Source: Castanea sativa (lineage: Eukaryota; Streptophyta; Magnoliopsida; Fagales; Fagaceae). Taken from it: a stretch of 64,000 nucleotides of DNA. Positions 35,960-47,776 of the stretch are shown here, one piece after another. Within the stretch, counting starts at the first letter, position 1. Every line of letters starts with the position of its first letter. A program made the position numbers and the translations under genes. The stretch lies in the NCBI RefSeq assembly GCF_040712315.1, contig NC_134020.1:52499751-52563750 (forward strand), given 5' to 3'. A model generated the notes under the pieces. It worked only from the letters and a program-made list of their open reading frames with translations, did not search any database and was not told the DNA's origin.

Positions 35960-37325
35960 AAATAATAATTAAAAAGAGGAGAAGAAAAAGAATGCACATG
36001 ATAACAAGGTTTGACAATGTGAAATGCTTGGGCCAAGAAAGAAAAATTTTCTTGGTGATGTTTGACAATTAGCCTCTAAACATAAATATTAGTGCACATT
36101 AATTATAAATTAAACTTTGATTAAAAGTCTAAAGAGAGGGAGCTATGGCCTATGAGCATGATCAACATATAGTGTGAGTCACCCTAGCCCAAGTCTCTCT
36201 CTCTCTCTCTCATCGAAAACCTCACAGAAAAGTACAAAACACAGTTAAGACGTTTCAATGCTTCTGGCAATAATTAATCCTGAATTAGAGGATATGCAAT
36301 CTGCATAGAATAAGCAATAATTAATCATGATTTTGAAGATAATTAAGCAGAGATGCGTAAAAAAGGATACCCTTTGTGGTGTCTATGACTTTCCAAGGGA
36401 TTTACTTTCTGCATTAGTTGATGATGACTTGATTTAGCAATTTTGATTTGTGGATCTGGCCTAATTAAAATTAGTTTAACTTTCATATTATTTATAAAGT
36501 GAAGTGTCAAACTATCAATTACTAGTATAGTAATAATAACTGAATACTTTTTTTTGATAGTTGACATAGGATTTGAATCATGATGTATCTATTGAAAACA
36601 ACCAAAGGAACCAATTAGTTTTTGCCTTTTTTGTTTCTTTATTAAGAATCAAGTTTGAAATCTTATTAAAATAAATAGCAGACAAAATACAATTGATATC
36701 TAAAGGAACAACCTCCATCCAGACAATAAAATCACTAGCCTCTAAGGCTTTTCGGGCTAAAACATGTGCGACACCATTGCTTTCATAATAAGTATGAGTT
36801 GGAAATACATTTGAATAAGTCCCACATTGAATAAAAAATAACTAGAATGAAGAGTTAATATAATATAGTTGCGCTTAAACTCATGGGTTTAAAGCCTTTT
36901 GGGTCAAGTGATGTTTTTATATGTTATATTAACTACTCTCTAAGGTTTTCTCTCCCCCAACAAAGGAGTATTGCCAATGGTGTGCTAAGTCTTATATTGA
37001 ATAAGAATGACAAGGAGTAGTTTTTTTAGAACACAAGAAGTAGTTAATATAACACAGTTAGATCCAAACTCATGGGCTCTAAGCCTTTTGGGTTAAGTTG
37101 TGTCTTCTATTAACTACTCAATGAGTTTTCTTAAGGTGTTCTCTCCCTCAATAATATACTCTCTTTTCTCTCCCCTAATGGTTGATATGCTTGACTACTA
37201 GCTCTTTTAGGAATGTACCAACTAATTGAGCTACAAGTCATGAGACTTTTGACAATTAATTGAATATAGAAAATCTATTTCTATTTTTTTATGAAATGAT
37301 ACAAGAAGTCCATTTGATGTTACAG
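35960..37325. other. Intergenic B-C
   Basis: Noncoding apart from a LINE remnant at 36,605-36,800. A diverged direct duplication of about 150 bp spans 36,815-36,965 and 36,985-37,135, with shared AACTCATGGG, AAGCCTTTTGGGT.AAG and TTAACTACTC. No gene supported. Confidence 0.5.
36605..36800 (-). mobile_element. LINE 3' remnant, RNase H C-terminal fragment
   Basis: On the minus strand a continuous frame reads NGVAHVLARKALEASDF followed by a Trp-Met-Glu motif and a PLDI-containing end, which matches the C terminus of LINE RNase H (RVT_3) domains. It is only about 45 codons long, 5' truncated and not a gene. Confidence 0.6.
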
Positions 37326-37497
37326 TCAAGCTATTACTTCATACTTCATGCAAGCCCTATATGTGACTTTTGTTACATTTGCTCCAGCCCTATATTCAAT
37401 GTCACGACAGTCTCTTCCACCTGCCTGGAAAGTAGTAAATATACAATAACCAACGTCAGAATAGTGTAATCCCTTTCTTTCTTTCTTTTTTTCTTTT

Positions 37498-37498
<1 letters not shown>

Positions 37499-37552
<54 letters not shown>
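37499..37552. repeat. (AT)n microsatellite in intron 2 of copy C
   Basis: About 27 AT units following a (CTTT)n-like run, directly beside the minus-strand SINE. Confidence 0.9.
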
Positions 37553-37560
<8 letters not shown>

Positions 37561-37692
37561 GAAATTATACTCTAGCCTAATCTAAGTATATATGTATGTG
37601 AAGGTCCCTTTTGGAGACTTAGACCCTGGCCTCTATCCCTTACATCTTACAAGCACTTATAGTTGTGGAGTGACTATCGCGCCAAAGGTGAA
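37553..37692 (-). mobile_element. SINE family 1, minus-strand copy in copy C intron 2
   Basis: The reverse complement contains TTGGCGCGATAGTCACTCC (box A-like), GTCTAAGTCTCC (box B-like) and the family tail around ACTTAGATTAGGCTAGAG. Confidence 0.7.
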
Positions 37693-37763
37693 CAATGGTA
37701 GAATAGTGTAATCCTTGACAAAGTAACCAATAATTAATAGGAATTAAAGTGGATGGAAGCTCT

Positions 37764-37882
37764 ACATGTATAAATGCTTGTGGGGTGTGGGGGGCAAGGG
37801 CCGAAGTTCAAGTCTCTAGGAGGGAGCTTCACACACATATACACTTAGATTAGGCTAGAGTAGAAATTCTATCTTGTATCAA
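37764..37882 (+). mobile_element. SINE family 1, 5'-truncated plus copy in copy C intron 2
   Basis: Begins inside the head (AAATGCTTGTGGGGTGTG) and continues through AGTTCAAGTCTCTAGG and CACTTAGATTAGGCTAGAG to TTGTATCAAAAAA. Together with the minus copy it forms an inverted pair with a loop of about 70 bases. Confidence 0.7.
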
Positions 37883-39151
37883 AAAAATAAAAAATAAAAA
37901 ATAATACCAATGTAAAGGAATTAATGTTAATTATTATATAGTCAATGGGACACCAATCACAATTATTACCACATTAATTTATAAGTCTTTTATAGTAAAG
38001 TTGGTTGTAGCAGTAGCATTATCTCAACATAATTACCAATTTAAACTTTTGATAAGATGGTAATTAATTTAATGTCAATGGATGCTTATATATGAACATA
38101 AACATTTCTCAAATTAATAAGCTGGTATAGTAAAATTTAAAATGAAAGCACACTCACCTCCATGCATGTTGATGCTGGTGAAAACATTTTAATTTTAGTT
38201 ATGGGATCAGCAGAATGATTACCAACAAATGAACACGTTGGTAAACCACGAGGCCATGCCCTAACATACGTTGTAATAATTTGGTCTCCTTCTATATGCT
38301 CTGTAGAATCAAAGAAAAGCAAGTAAGGAGCTTCACAAGGATTGATGGAAGGCCACCTAGTGTTGAACATGTAGAGTGGTGGCCCTGAATTTCTCTTCCA
38401 TGGCCTAAATGTCTCAAGGGGTCTCCATAAAATGCTCCGAGGGATTATATTTTCATAAATATAAGCTGAGTAGCCCCATGAGATAGAGAGAGGCCAGTTG
38501 CTTTGCCTATGATAGCATATGGATTGTTGAAGAAGGCGGGATTGGTCTATTTTCGCGGCCTTCATGAGATGGTTTATGGATTCAGAACGGTCCATGGAGG
38601 GGAAGATTGGGTCTATGGTGTCAATGTGGCGGAGAGAGAGGAAATGAGTCTAAGGGTGAGCTGATAGAAGGCCTGAGGTGTCATTGTGTAGATCAATCTG
38701 TAGTCAACAAATATTTAAAGGGCTTAGTTTGTGATTAAATAATCCACGAGACAATATCTTCTGTAATTTCCTGTGTCTTTTCATGCTATGTAATCGTCTA
38801 CAACATTTTTCAAGTAGAGGCATTTTTAGCAGAGTTCTACAATTTGCCATAGAGTGCAACAAGGAAATTAGTAGAATTGGTTAATAGAATGTGCTTGGTG
38901 CATGCCTTATCAAAGAAAGAGCAACAAGAATTTCACGTGGTGCATAGGAAAAAAAAGAAGCAATTTTAATGTCTCATTGTAATTATATATATGAAAAGAT
39001 TTTTTTTTTGAGACATATATGAAAAGATTTTAATTCAATAAAAAGTTATTAAATGGTATAATCTTAACAAAATAACTATACTAGATCTAACTTTAGTCTT
39101 TATATGGGTTCTATTATATGTGTTCCAATTCTTGTAATAAAAGTATAGTCT

Positions 39152-40380
39152 CACGTTTGAGGTTACTGTGATGGGTTTTAAGTTCTAAACTGTGGGGTAC
39201 CTAATGATTATTTTGGTGGGAACGTGGCCTCTTATATATCAATTTGGCCACATTGTGAATCTTGAAAAGTATGAGAAACTTCAAAGGGTAAATACCAAGA
39301 AAGAATGGGTGCGGCGCACCGGGCTCATCCAGACGCGGCATCTGGCGTCGGACGTGCCGATTCGCCTCTTTTTTTTTTTATTCGCGCTAATTCGTGCCGA
39401 TTCGGGCCAAAACCAGCTGATTCGCTCCGATTCAACTTGATTCTGGTGGAAACGGGAGCCGAAACGGCTAAAATGGGCCGCTAGCCACCATTCTTCTGCT
39501 TCATGTGGCCTTGTGAGAGAAGAAAAAAAGAAGAAGAAGAAGGAAGAAGAAGATGAGAACACACAAAGAAATGGTTAGAACTTAGAAGAGGTGAGTAAGA
39601 AGAATAAAGGTATATAATAAAAGAATATAAATTAAGTAGGCGAGAAAGTCAATTGTTTCTTGTGGGTGGGCTTGGGAATTGTTTCTTGAATTTTTTATAT
39701 AAAAAATATTAAATTCACTATATAAAGATATTTTTAATAAATTTTTAATCGCTGCACCTGGCTACACTTTACGTTTTCAAACATTGCTGAATCCGCACCT
39801 GCACCCGCACTCAAATTCAGAAACGCACCCATGCTTCATAGGTAAATACTAGTACACACTGCCTATCCTAAACGTGATTCTGACCACAGTCAATTTTATT
39901 ATTTCCAAAGTTTAGTAAAAAAAATTTTATTAGTAATTGCCAATTACTTTCAATTATCTAGCTGGTAGTTCTAAATGAACTTAAATTATTGTTTAACTTA
40001 CGAAGTTTATTTTCTTTGAATAATGGTGAAGTTTATTATTATTTATTTCTATGTGCGATAATTATGTTCATAGGTCTTGACATTGAGCACATCCGAGAGA
40101 TATATGCTCATAATAAAAGATTCTATTTTGTTGAGATTTTCTTAGTTTTGAGATTGCATGGTTCTTGTATGAAGAGAAACGTGTCATAGTCAGATAATGA
40201 AGGAAATTGATGTCTTTATTTAGTTTTCACCAATCTCCCATATATAAATATATATAAATTTTATTTTATGTAAGAAAAAGATAACATATAAATTCAGGTT
40301 TACTATGGTTCACATGACTCTTTTTTTTTTTTTTTTTGAGAAGGACATGACCTATTAATGAATCTATTTTATTTAAGGGT
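39152..40380. repeat. Start of second duplicated block (3' flank of copy D)
   Basis: Homologous to 24,282-25,708. The left breakpoint is near 39,147-39,152: to the left the sequence matches intron 1 of E/F (GTAATAAAAGTATA.TCTCA), to the right it matches the flank of copy A. Confidence 0.8.
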
Positions 40381-40458
40381 AGAAGTCCATTTGATGTTAC
40401 AATCTAGGCCATTACTAAAAAAAAGTAATTGCCTGACTGTAACATCAAATGGACTTCT
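40381..40458. repeat. 36-nt-arm hairpin at the 3' end of copy D
   Basis: Left arm 40,381-40,416 and right arm 40,424-40,458 are inverted copies separated by seven A. It is the same structure as in copy A at 25,709-25,785 and is absent from copies B, C, E and F, which keep only one arm. Confidence 0.88.
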
Positions 40459-41869
40459 GCAGTCAGGCAATTACTTCATACTTCATGCAAGCCCGATACT
40501 TGACTTCCGTAACATTTGCTCCATCCATATATTCAATGTCACAGCAGTCTCTTCCTCCATCCTGCAGAGTAATAAACATACAATAAACAATATTAGAATT
40601 CAGATAATGTAATCCTTGACGAAATGTCCAATGTTCAAAAGGAATTATAGTGTATAGAAGATCTATATCTATTAAAACAATCAAAAGGAAATAATGTTAC
40701 GTTAGTTCATCATTCTCATAATAATAATAAAAAGTTCATCCTTGTTACTGTAAATCTATCTGTTATATAGTTGATGTGACAATAATTGCAATTATTGTCA
40801 CAGAAATTTCTAAGTATTTTATAGTAAAACTAGTTATAATTGTAGCATTTTCTCAACATAATTAGTTACCTAAGTTAATTTTTTGATAAGATGGTAGTAA
40901 AGTTCATATTAACATAAACATTACTCATAATTAATATAAGCTTGGTGGTGATGCAAAATGAATATTGAAGACTTAAAATGAAAGCACACTCACCTCCAAG
41001 CGTGTTGATGCTGGTGAAAACACTTTAATTTTAGTTATGGGATCAGCCAAATGATTTCCAGCAAATGAACAAGTTGGTAAACCACGAGGCCATGCTCTAA
41101 CATACGTTGTAACAATTTGGTCTCCTTCTATATGCTCTATAGAATCAAAGAAAAACAAGTGAGGAGCTTCACAAGGATTGTCGAAAGGCCACCTAGTGTT
41201 GAACATGTAGAGTGGTGGTGTCCAACCTGCCACCCATGGCCTAAATGTCTCAAGGGGTCTCCATAAAATGCTCCGAGGAATTATATTTTCATAGATATAA
41301 GTTGAGTAGCCCCATGAGATAGAGAGAGACCAGGTGTTTTGTCTGTGGTAGCATATGGTTTGTTGAAGAAGGCGGGATTGGTCTGTTTTTGCAGCCTTCA
41401 TGAGGTGGTTTATGGATTCAGAACGGTCCATGGAGGGGAAGATTGGGTCTATGGTGGAGAGAGAGGAAAGGAGTCTGAGGGTGAGCTGATAGAAGACCTG
41501 AGATGTCATTATGTAGATCAATCTGCAGTCAACAAATATTTAAAGGGCCTAGTTTGTGATTAAATAGTCCACAAGGCAATATCTTCTGTAATTGCATATG
41601 ACTTTTCTATGTTAATGTAATAGTCTACAACATTTTTCAAATAGAGGAATTTTTAGTAGAGTTCTACAATTTTCCTTAGAGAGCAACAAGGAAAATTATA
41701 GAATTGGTTAACAGAATGTGCTTGGGCCTTGGTGCATGCCTTATCAAAGAAATAGCAAAAAGAATTTCACATGGTGCATAGGAAGAAAATGAAGCAATTT
41801 AATGTCTAATTTCAAAATATATATGAAAAAAAAATTATACTAGATGTAACTTAGTCTTGATTTAGGTTC

Positions 41870-42394
41870 TGTGAGATGCCGAAGACCCAAGAACCTGAGG
41901 ACCTGAGGAAGGGAAGCTCGAGACGTAGTAAGCAAGGGAGAATAAAGGAATAAGGAAACTTACCCGAGGATACCCGAAGATGAAGTAGCATGGGCTTTGA
42001 TGACATAGGGGACGCATTGCGAATAGCTAAATATGGCAGGATAACTTAGAAGGTTGCATTAAATGTCCGGCACCAACCTTTCTGGCCGCATTAATTAGAA
42101 AGTATCAACTTTGTCCGTTGCATTAATGTAGACGTGACCTGAACAATGCGGAATGCAAAGTTAGGACTTAGCTCCATTACCGACGGACAGGTGTCAGGGG
42201 AAGAAGCTTAATAGATTGCAAGGTGTAGGGCTGAGATGATAGGAGCCAAGAATATAAATAGGAACCGGAAGATACAAAGAGGGGACTTTTTTTTTGTTGT
42301 TGAACCCTCTCTACCAAATATATTGTATTCGGATCTTTAGTCCAGGAGCTAGCCGAGATATTCAAGGCTGGTTTATGATTTTTTGGTCCTTACA
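41870..42394 (+). repeat. 5' LTR
   Basis: Begins TGTGAGATGCC and ends GGTCCTTACA. Contains a TATA box (TATAAATA) at 42,253-42,260, suggesting transcription starts about 25-30 bases later, and an AT-rich R/U5 part. Confidence 0.92.
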
Positions 42395-42412
42395 ATTGGC
42401 GCCATCTGTGGG
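42395..42412 (+). other. Putative primer binding site
   Basis: ATTGGCGCCATCTGTGGG directly follows the 5' LTR. The TGGCGCC core is common for tRNA-primed plant Gypsy elements. The tRNA partner cannot be assigned by eye. Confidence 0.7.
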
Positions 42413-42445
42413 AACAACAACGTGCGACTTTCTGTTTAGAAGTAG

Positions 42446-43813
42446 ATGGCTGAGGCATATCCAGAAAGAGAGGAATCAGTGAGTTCACGAAGCAGGGAAG
42501 TAACCGTAAGTCTCCAGCAAGGAATAGGAAAGGGACATACCTCAGGGGTGGTGGAAGCACATTATAGTGTTCAGGGGGCTGAGCAACGATCACCAACTGA
42601 AGGGCAGATGTCTCGTGATGATGTATTGCAACAAATGCAATCTGAGATAGCTTACTTACGCAAGTGCTTGGATAGTAGAAAACGGGGAAGGAAGAGTTAT
42701 GCTTGTTCTTCCAATGACAGTTCGGAAGCAAACCTTAGAGGAAATGAGCCCCCAGTATTTGAGCCTTTGCGCAGTGTGACCCGTGTCAGCACGTCTTCGG
42801 GTGTTAGGACAAAGAAGCAGAAGGAGACGGAGATGCCAGGTAATGATGGGATATATCATGATAATGGAGGTGATGCAATAGGAAAGGCCCTGAGGCAAAT
42901 TGCCAAATCTCCTTTTGTGACCAGGATAAATAGGGCAAAGCTACCTCGTAGGTTTTCTCAACCCATTTTTACTATGTATAATGGGAGGACTGACCCTGTA
43001 GAACACATCAGTCATTTTAACCAAAAGATGGCCGTTTACTCGAATAATGAGGCACTGATGTGCAGAGTTTTTCCCTCCAGTTTGGGGCCCGTAGCCATGA
43101 GGTGGTTTGATGCTCTGGCAGAAGGTTCCCTGAAGTCTTTTGAGGAGTTGACTAGGGCATTTGGAGCAAGGTTCATAACTTGTAGTAGGATTCCAAAACC
43201 CTTGGATGCTCTACTGTCTATGTCTATGAGGGAAGGCGAAACACTCAAAACCTACTCTGATCGATATTGGGAAATGTATAATGAAATTGATGGAGATGTG
43301 GAGAATGTGGCCGTGAGAACCTTCAAGGTGGGGCTTCCCACGGAGCACGGGTTAAGGAAGTCCTTGACAATGAAGGCCGCGGTAGATATGCGCTAGCTCA
43401 TGGACCGAATAGATAAGTATAAACGGGTAGAGGAAGACCAGATGCAAAGCAAAGGAAAAATGAAAGTGTATCTGGAGAGGAAAGACCTTCGGGGAGGGGG
43501 ATTCCAAGGTAGCCGGCCTAAACGAGACTTTTCAAGCCACCCGATGACTGCCGAAACTCCTTTGATTAATTCATTATTCAAGGAACCCGTGCATCACATA
43601 TTGGAGAAAATTCGGCATGAACCATATTTTAGGCCACCCAATAAAATGAGTGGAGATGCATCCATGAGGAATCAAAACCTCCATTGCCATTATCATCAGG
43701 ACAAGGGACACACCACGGAGGATTGCCGGACATTACGCGATCATCTGAATCAATTGGTTAAAACGGGGAAGATCAATCACTTATTGGCTAAACCGGACGG
43801 GAAAGGGGGATAA
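42446..43813 (+). pseudogene. Retrotransposon gag, interrupted by a stop codon
   Basis: Opens at ATG 42,446. The capsid-like retrotrans_gag domain lies at residues about 165-300 (including AMRWFDALAEGSLKSFEELT). Then comes a basic region and, at about 43,685-43,726, a C-x2-H-x4-H-x4-C knuckle-like motif of the Tat type. A TAG at 43,394-43,396 breaks the frame before the basic part. The same frame reopens immediately and ends at TAA 43,811-43,813, which may be the natural gag end or another lesion. It would normally form virus-like particles and package the element RNA. Confidence 0.85.
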
Positions 43814-44515
43814 CAGGGCACTCGAAAATTTGGGGGTCATGCTCCTCAACCATCTCTAGGCATCATTAACGTCATTCTGGCACAGCCGAGAGGAGAATTC
43901 GGGAAACCTTCTCGGGTCATGACCGTTCAAAACGGTTTTGGAAGCGAAGTCATGGAGGAAAACAATCAAATAGTTAAAAGAATGAGGTTCTCGGCGACGT
44001 TGGTATAGTGATTTTTCGATGAAGATAAAGAGGGCACGTATCAACCTCACGATAACACATTGGTGGTAACGGTTCGTATCGGGGGGTATGATGTGAGACG
44101 AGTCTTGGTGGATGATGGAAGTGGTGCAGAAATCATGTATCCTGATCTATTCAATGGGTTAAAGTTGAGAGAAGAAGATTTGGAAAAATATGACTCCCCG
44201 TTGGTAGGCTTTGATGGAAAACAGGTAATTCCACGAGGAATGATTAAGTTACCTGTGCAGGTGGAAGGTTCTGAAGTACAGGTTAACTTCATAGTTGTTA
44301 TGGCATACTCACCGTACACGGCCATTTTGGCCAGGCCTTGGCTCCATGCAATGGAGGCAGTTTCATCTACTTTGCACGTAATGGTGAAGTATCCTATGCG
44401 AGGAAATGTGGGAGTACTGTATGGTAGTCAGATGGTAGCCAGGCAATGTCTAACGTTTGCCACTATTCGAACAGGTCAAGGTTCATTGGCTGGGGAGGTT
44501 CTGGAGACATCATAG
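43814..44515 (+). pseudogene. Gag-pol linker and aspartic protease, with stops
   Basis: Same frame as gag and pol. Adjacent stops TAG and TGA occupy 44,006-44,011, and TAG at 44,513-44,515 closes the segment. Between them lies a retropepsin-like domain with the active-site motif LVDDGSGAEIMY at about 44,105-44,140, and a downstream AILARPWLHAMEA typical of plant Gypsy proteases. It would cleave the Gag-Pol polyprotein, but the stops prevent translation of a fused product. Confidence 0.8.
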
Positions 44516-47500
44516 CAATTAAAGGTAATTGCTCGGGAAATCGGTGAAGTTGAGGATGGAGGTTCTGCCGAAGAGATAGACAAAGTATTCATAGGGGAAG
44601 ATAAAGAGAAATATTTTCAAGTGGGATCAAAGTTATCAATACGGGAAAAGAAGGAGCTGGTTCAATTCTTGCAGGATAACATTGATGTTTTTGCATGGAC
44701 GACCTATGACGTCCCGGGGATTGATCCAGAAGTCATTTGCCACCATTTGAATGTTAATCCCCATGCTACGCCACGAAAGCAACCTCCTCGGCGTGCGTCA
44801 CAAGAGCATGCAGAGGCAGTTAAGGAGGAGGTTAGCAAGCTAAAGCAAGCTGGGGCAATCAAGGAGATTTTTTATCCTGAGTGGCTGGCCAACACTGTAG
44901 TGGTAAAAAAGAAAAATGGCAAATGGAGAGTTTGTATTGACTTTACAGATCTAAATAAGGCATGTCCTAAGGACCCCTTCCCTATACCCAGAATTGATCA
45001 ATTGGTGGACGCAACTATTGGGCATCCCCGAATGAGTTTCTTGGATGCATTCCAAGGTTATCATCAGATCCCTTTGTCACTAAATGATCAGGAGAAGACG
45101 GCTTTTCGTGCCCCTAATGGCAATTACCATTACCGAGTGATGCCTTTTGGTCTTAAGAATGCAGGATCCACTTTCCAACGGATGGTGACTAGAATGTTTG
45201 ATTCGCAGTTGGGGCGTAATATGGAAGCCTATATCGATGATATGGTAATTAAAAGTAAAAAGACGGGAGACCATTTGAAGGATTTACATGAGACCTTCTC
45301 AGTTTTAAGAAAGTACAAGTTATGCTTGAATGCATCAAAGTGCTCTTTTAGAGTGGGCTCGGGAAAGTTTCTAGGGTATATGATAACTCATCGGGGAATT
45401 GAAGTGAATCCCGACCAAATCAAGGCCATCTTAGGCCTGCATCCTCCTCGGAATCCTAAAGAAGTGCAGAAACTAGCTGGTATGGTTGCAGCATTGAATA
45501 AGTTCATATCCCGGTCCGTAGACAGGTGTCGTCCCTTTTATCGTCTTTTGCACAAGTGGAAAGATTTCCGGTGGACTAATGAGTGTAACTTGGCTTTTGA
45601 GGATTTAAAGCAATACTTGACTAAACCCCCGATATTATCAAGACCAGAAAAGGAAGAAGTGTTGTATGCTTATCTAGCCGTTACAAATCACGCTGTAAGT
45701 CTCGTCTTGATACGGAATGATGATGGGGTTCAAAAACCAATATATTATGTCAGCAAGTCCTTACAGGAAGCAGAACAACGATATCTACCTTTAGAGAAAG
45801 CTCTTCTTGTCGTGGTACATGCAACGAGGAAATTGCCCCATTACTTTCAAGCTCACACCGTAGTGGTACTCACCCAGTTGCCCCTACAGGCTATTATGAG
45901 GAAATCGGATTACACGGGTTGTGTGGCCAAGTGGGGAACCAAGCTTGGAGCCTATGATGTCAAATATATGCCTCGGACAGCTATCAAATGGCAAATTCTT
46001 GCCGATTTCGTGGCCGAGTTCACAGAAGGTCAGATCAGCCAAGAAGATACCATGGTGACAGTGATGACTATCGGGATGGGAAACGTCACTCCTTGGGAAG
46101 TCTATACGGATGGGGCGTCAAATCGAAAGGGAGCCGGGGTTGGAGTTGTGTTAATTACACTCGAAAAGTTAGTTATCAAAAAATCATTGAGGCTGGGATT
46201 CTCAGCCACTAATAATGAGGCTGAATATGAAGCTCTCTTGGTGGGCGCCCAAATGGTTAAACACTTGGGAGGGAAGATAGTGAAGTTGTATTGTGATTCC
46301 AGACTAGTGGTAGGGCAAGTTAATGGAGAGTTTGAGGCAAGAGATGGAAGAATGAAGAGTTATCTTGAACGAGTCAAAGGGGTGTTAAGTTTGTTTGAAA
46401 GTTTCCAAGTACAACAAGTCCCAAGAGGACAGAACGGTCATGCTGATTCATTAGCAATGTTAGCCACATCACTGGGCTCAAAATTACCACGGATGGTCAT
46501 AGTTGAGGATTTACTAACCCCTAGCCTGACAAGCATCTCGGCGGTAAGGGTTCACACTATTCGTGTGGGCCCAAGCTGGATGGACCCAATCATAGATTTC
46601 TTGCAACAAGGAGTACTACCTGAAGATGGAACAGCGGCCGGGAAGGTACGAAGAAGTGCTCCCCGTTACTGGCTGTCAGAGGAGCAGAAGCTCTATAGGC
46701 GCTCCTACGCAGGGCCGTATTTGCTCTGTGTACATCTTGAGGCTGTGGAACCCTTGTTGGAAGAATTGCATGAAGGAGTATATGGGAGCCATACCGGAGG
46801 AAGATCGTTAGCTCACAGAGCCATGACTCAAGGGTATTGGTGGCCGAACATGCAGAAAACTTCTCAAGAGTATGCCAAGAAATGTGATCAGTGTCAGAGA
46901 TATACGCCAAACATTCATCAACCAGGAGGTACTTTAAATCCATTGTCCAGCCCATGGCCCTTTGCTAAGTGGGGTTTAGATATCGTTGGACCCTTTCCTC
47001 GAGCAGTTGGTAATAAGAGGTGGCTCATTGTCGACACAGATTATTTCACGAAGTGGGTAGAAGCCGAACCGTTAGCTAACATTAGGGATGTGGATGCAAA
47101 GAAATTCATTTGGAAGAATATCATAACTCGCTTTGGAGTCCCCCACACCTTGATTTTTGACAACGGGCTTCAATTTGATAGCAAGGCTTTCCGACGGTAC
47201 TGTGCAGGGATGGGAATAAGAAATGGATATTCAACACCAGCCTATCCTCAAGGAAATGGTCAGGCCGAAGCAACAAATAAGGTCATCTTGGCTGGGTTGA
47301 AGAAGCGTTTGGATGACGCTAAAGGATGCTGGGTAGAAGAATTGCCTCATGTATTATGGGCCTATCGCACTATGCCCCGAAGATTGACAGGCGAGACACC
47401 ATTTTCAATGACGTATGGTATGGAAGCTATAATACCCTTAGAATCGGGTTTTCCCACCCTGAAATCCGACCAGTATGACGATATGAGTAACCGTGACAGG

Positions 47501-47776
47501 ATGCATGATTGTTTGAATACTATTGAGGAAAGAAGAGAAGTAGCCAGTGTGAAGATGGGTAGCTATCAGCAGAAACTCAAACAGACATACGACAAGGGAG
47601 TCAGGTCCAGGCCCTTAGTACCAGGTGATTTGGTGCTGAGAAAAGTAGTAAGGACAGCAAGAAATCCAGCTTGGGGAAAATTGGGACCTAATTGGGCTGT
47701 TGTGAGGTGCCGAAGACCTAAGAACCTGAGGACCCGAGGAAGGGAAGCTCGAGACGTAGTAAGCAAGGGAGAATAA
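44516..47776 (+). pseudogene. Pol: reverse transcriptase, dual RNase H, integrase (3'-truncated)
   Basis: A continuous frame over 1,050 codons with no internal stop. The RT has VCIDFTDLNKACPKDPFP, a LDAFQGYHQI motif and the catalytic box YIDDMVIKS (about 45,230). An RT-linked RNase H follows, then a second RNase H with VYTDGASNRKGAGVG (about 46,100) and a CDSRLVVGQV motif. Integrase has the HHCC zinc motif (about 46,767-46,890) and a DDE core with GLDIVGPF, FDNGLQF and QAEATNK. The frame loses the normal integrase C terminus: after PAWGKLGPNW it runs directly into the 3' LTR and stops at 47,774. No ATG follows the upstream stop, so it would have needed fusion to gag. Confidence 0.9.

Larger units (their letters stand above)
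37326..38697 (-). pseudogene. DUF604 glycosyltransferase copy C, exon 1 lost and nonsense codon
   Basis: Exons 2 (38,697-38,158, 180 codons long) and 3 (37,424-37,326) remain with usable splice sites, but no exon 1 lies upstream. The sequence instead passes through intron 1 to a junction at about 39,150, where the next duplicated block begins. Exon 2 also has a TAG at 38,652-38,650 where the other copies have CAG (in the AHPQTP motif). Exon 3 differs more than in other copies (C to R change after RDC, MDG to RAG). It is a dead gene, product of an unequal exchange. Intron 2 contains two SINE copies in opposite orientation. Confidence 0.88.

Noticed and set aside
44060..44325. Minus-strand open frames opposite gag-pol
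   Set aside because: Shadows of the sense retrotransposon frame.
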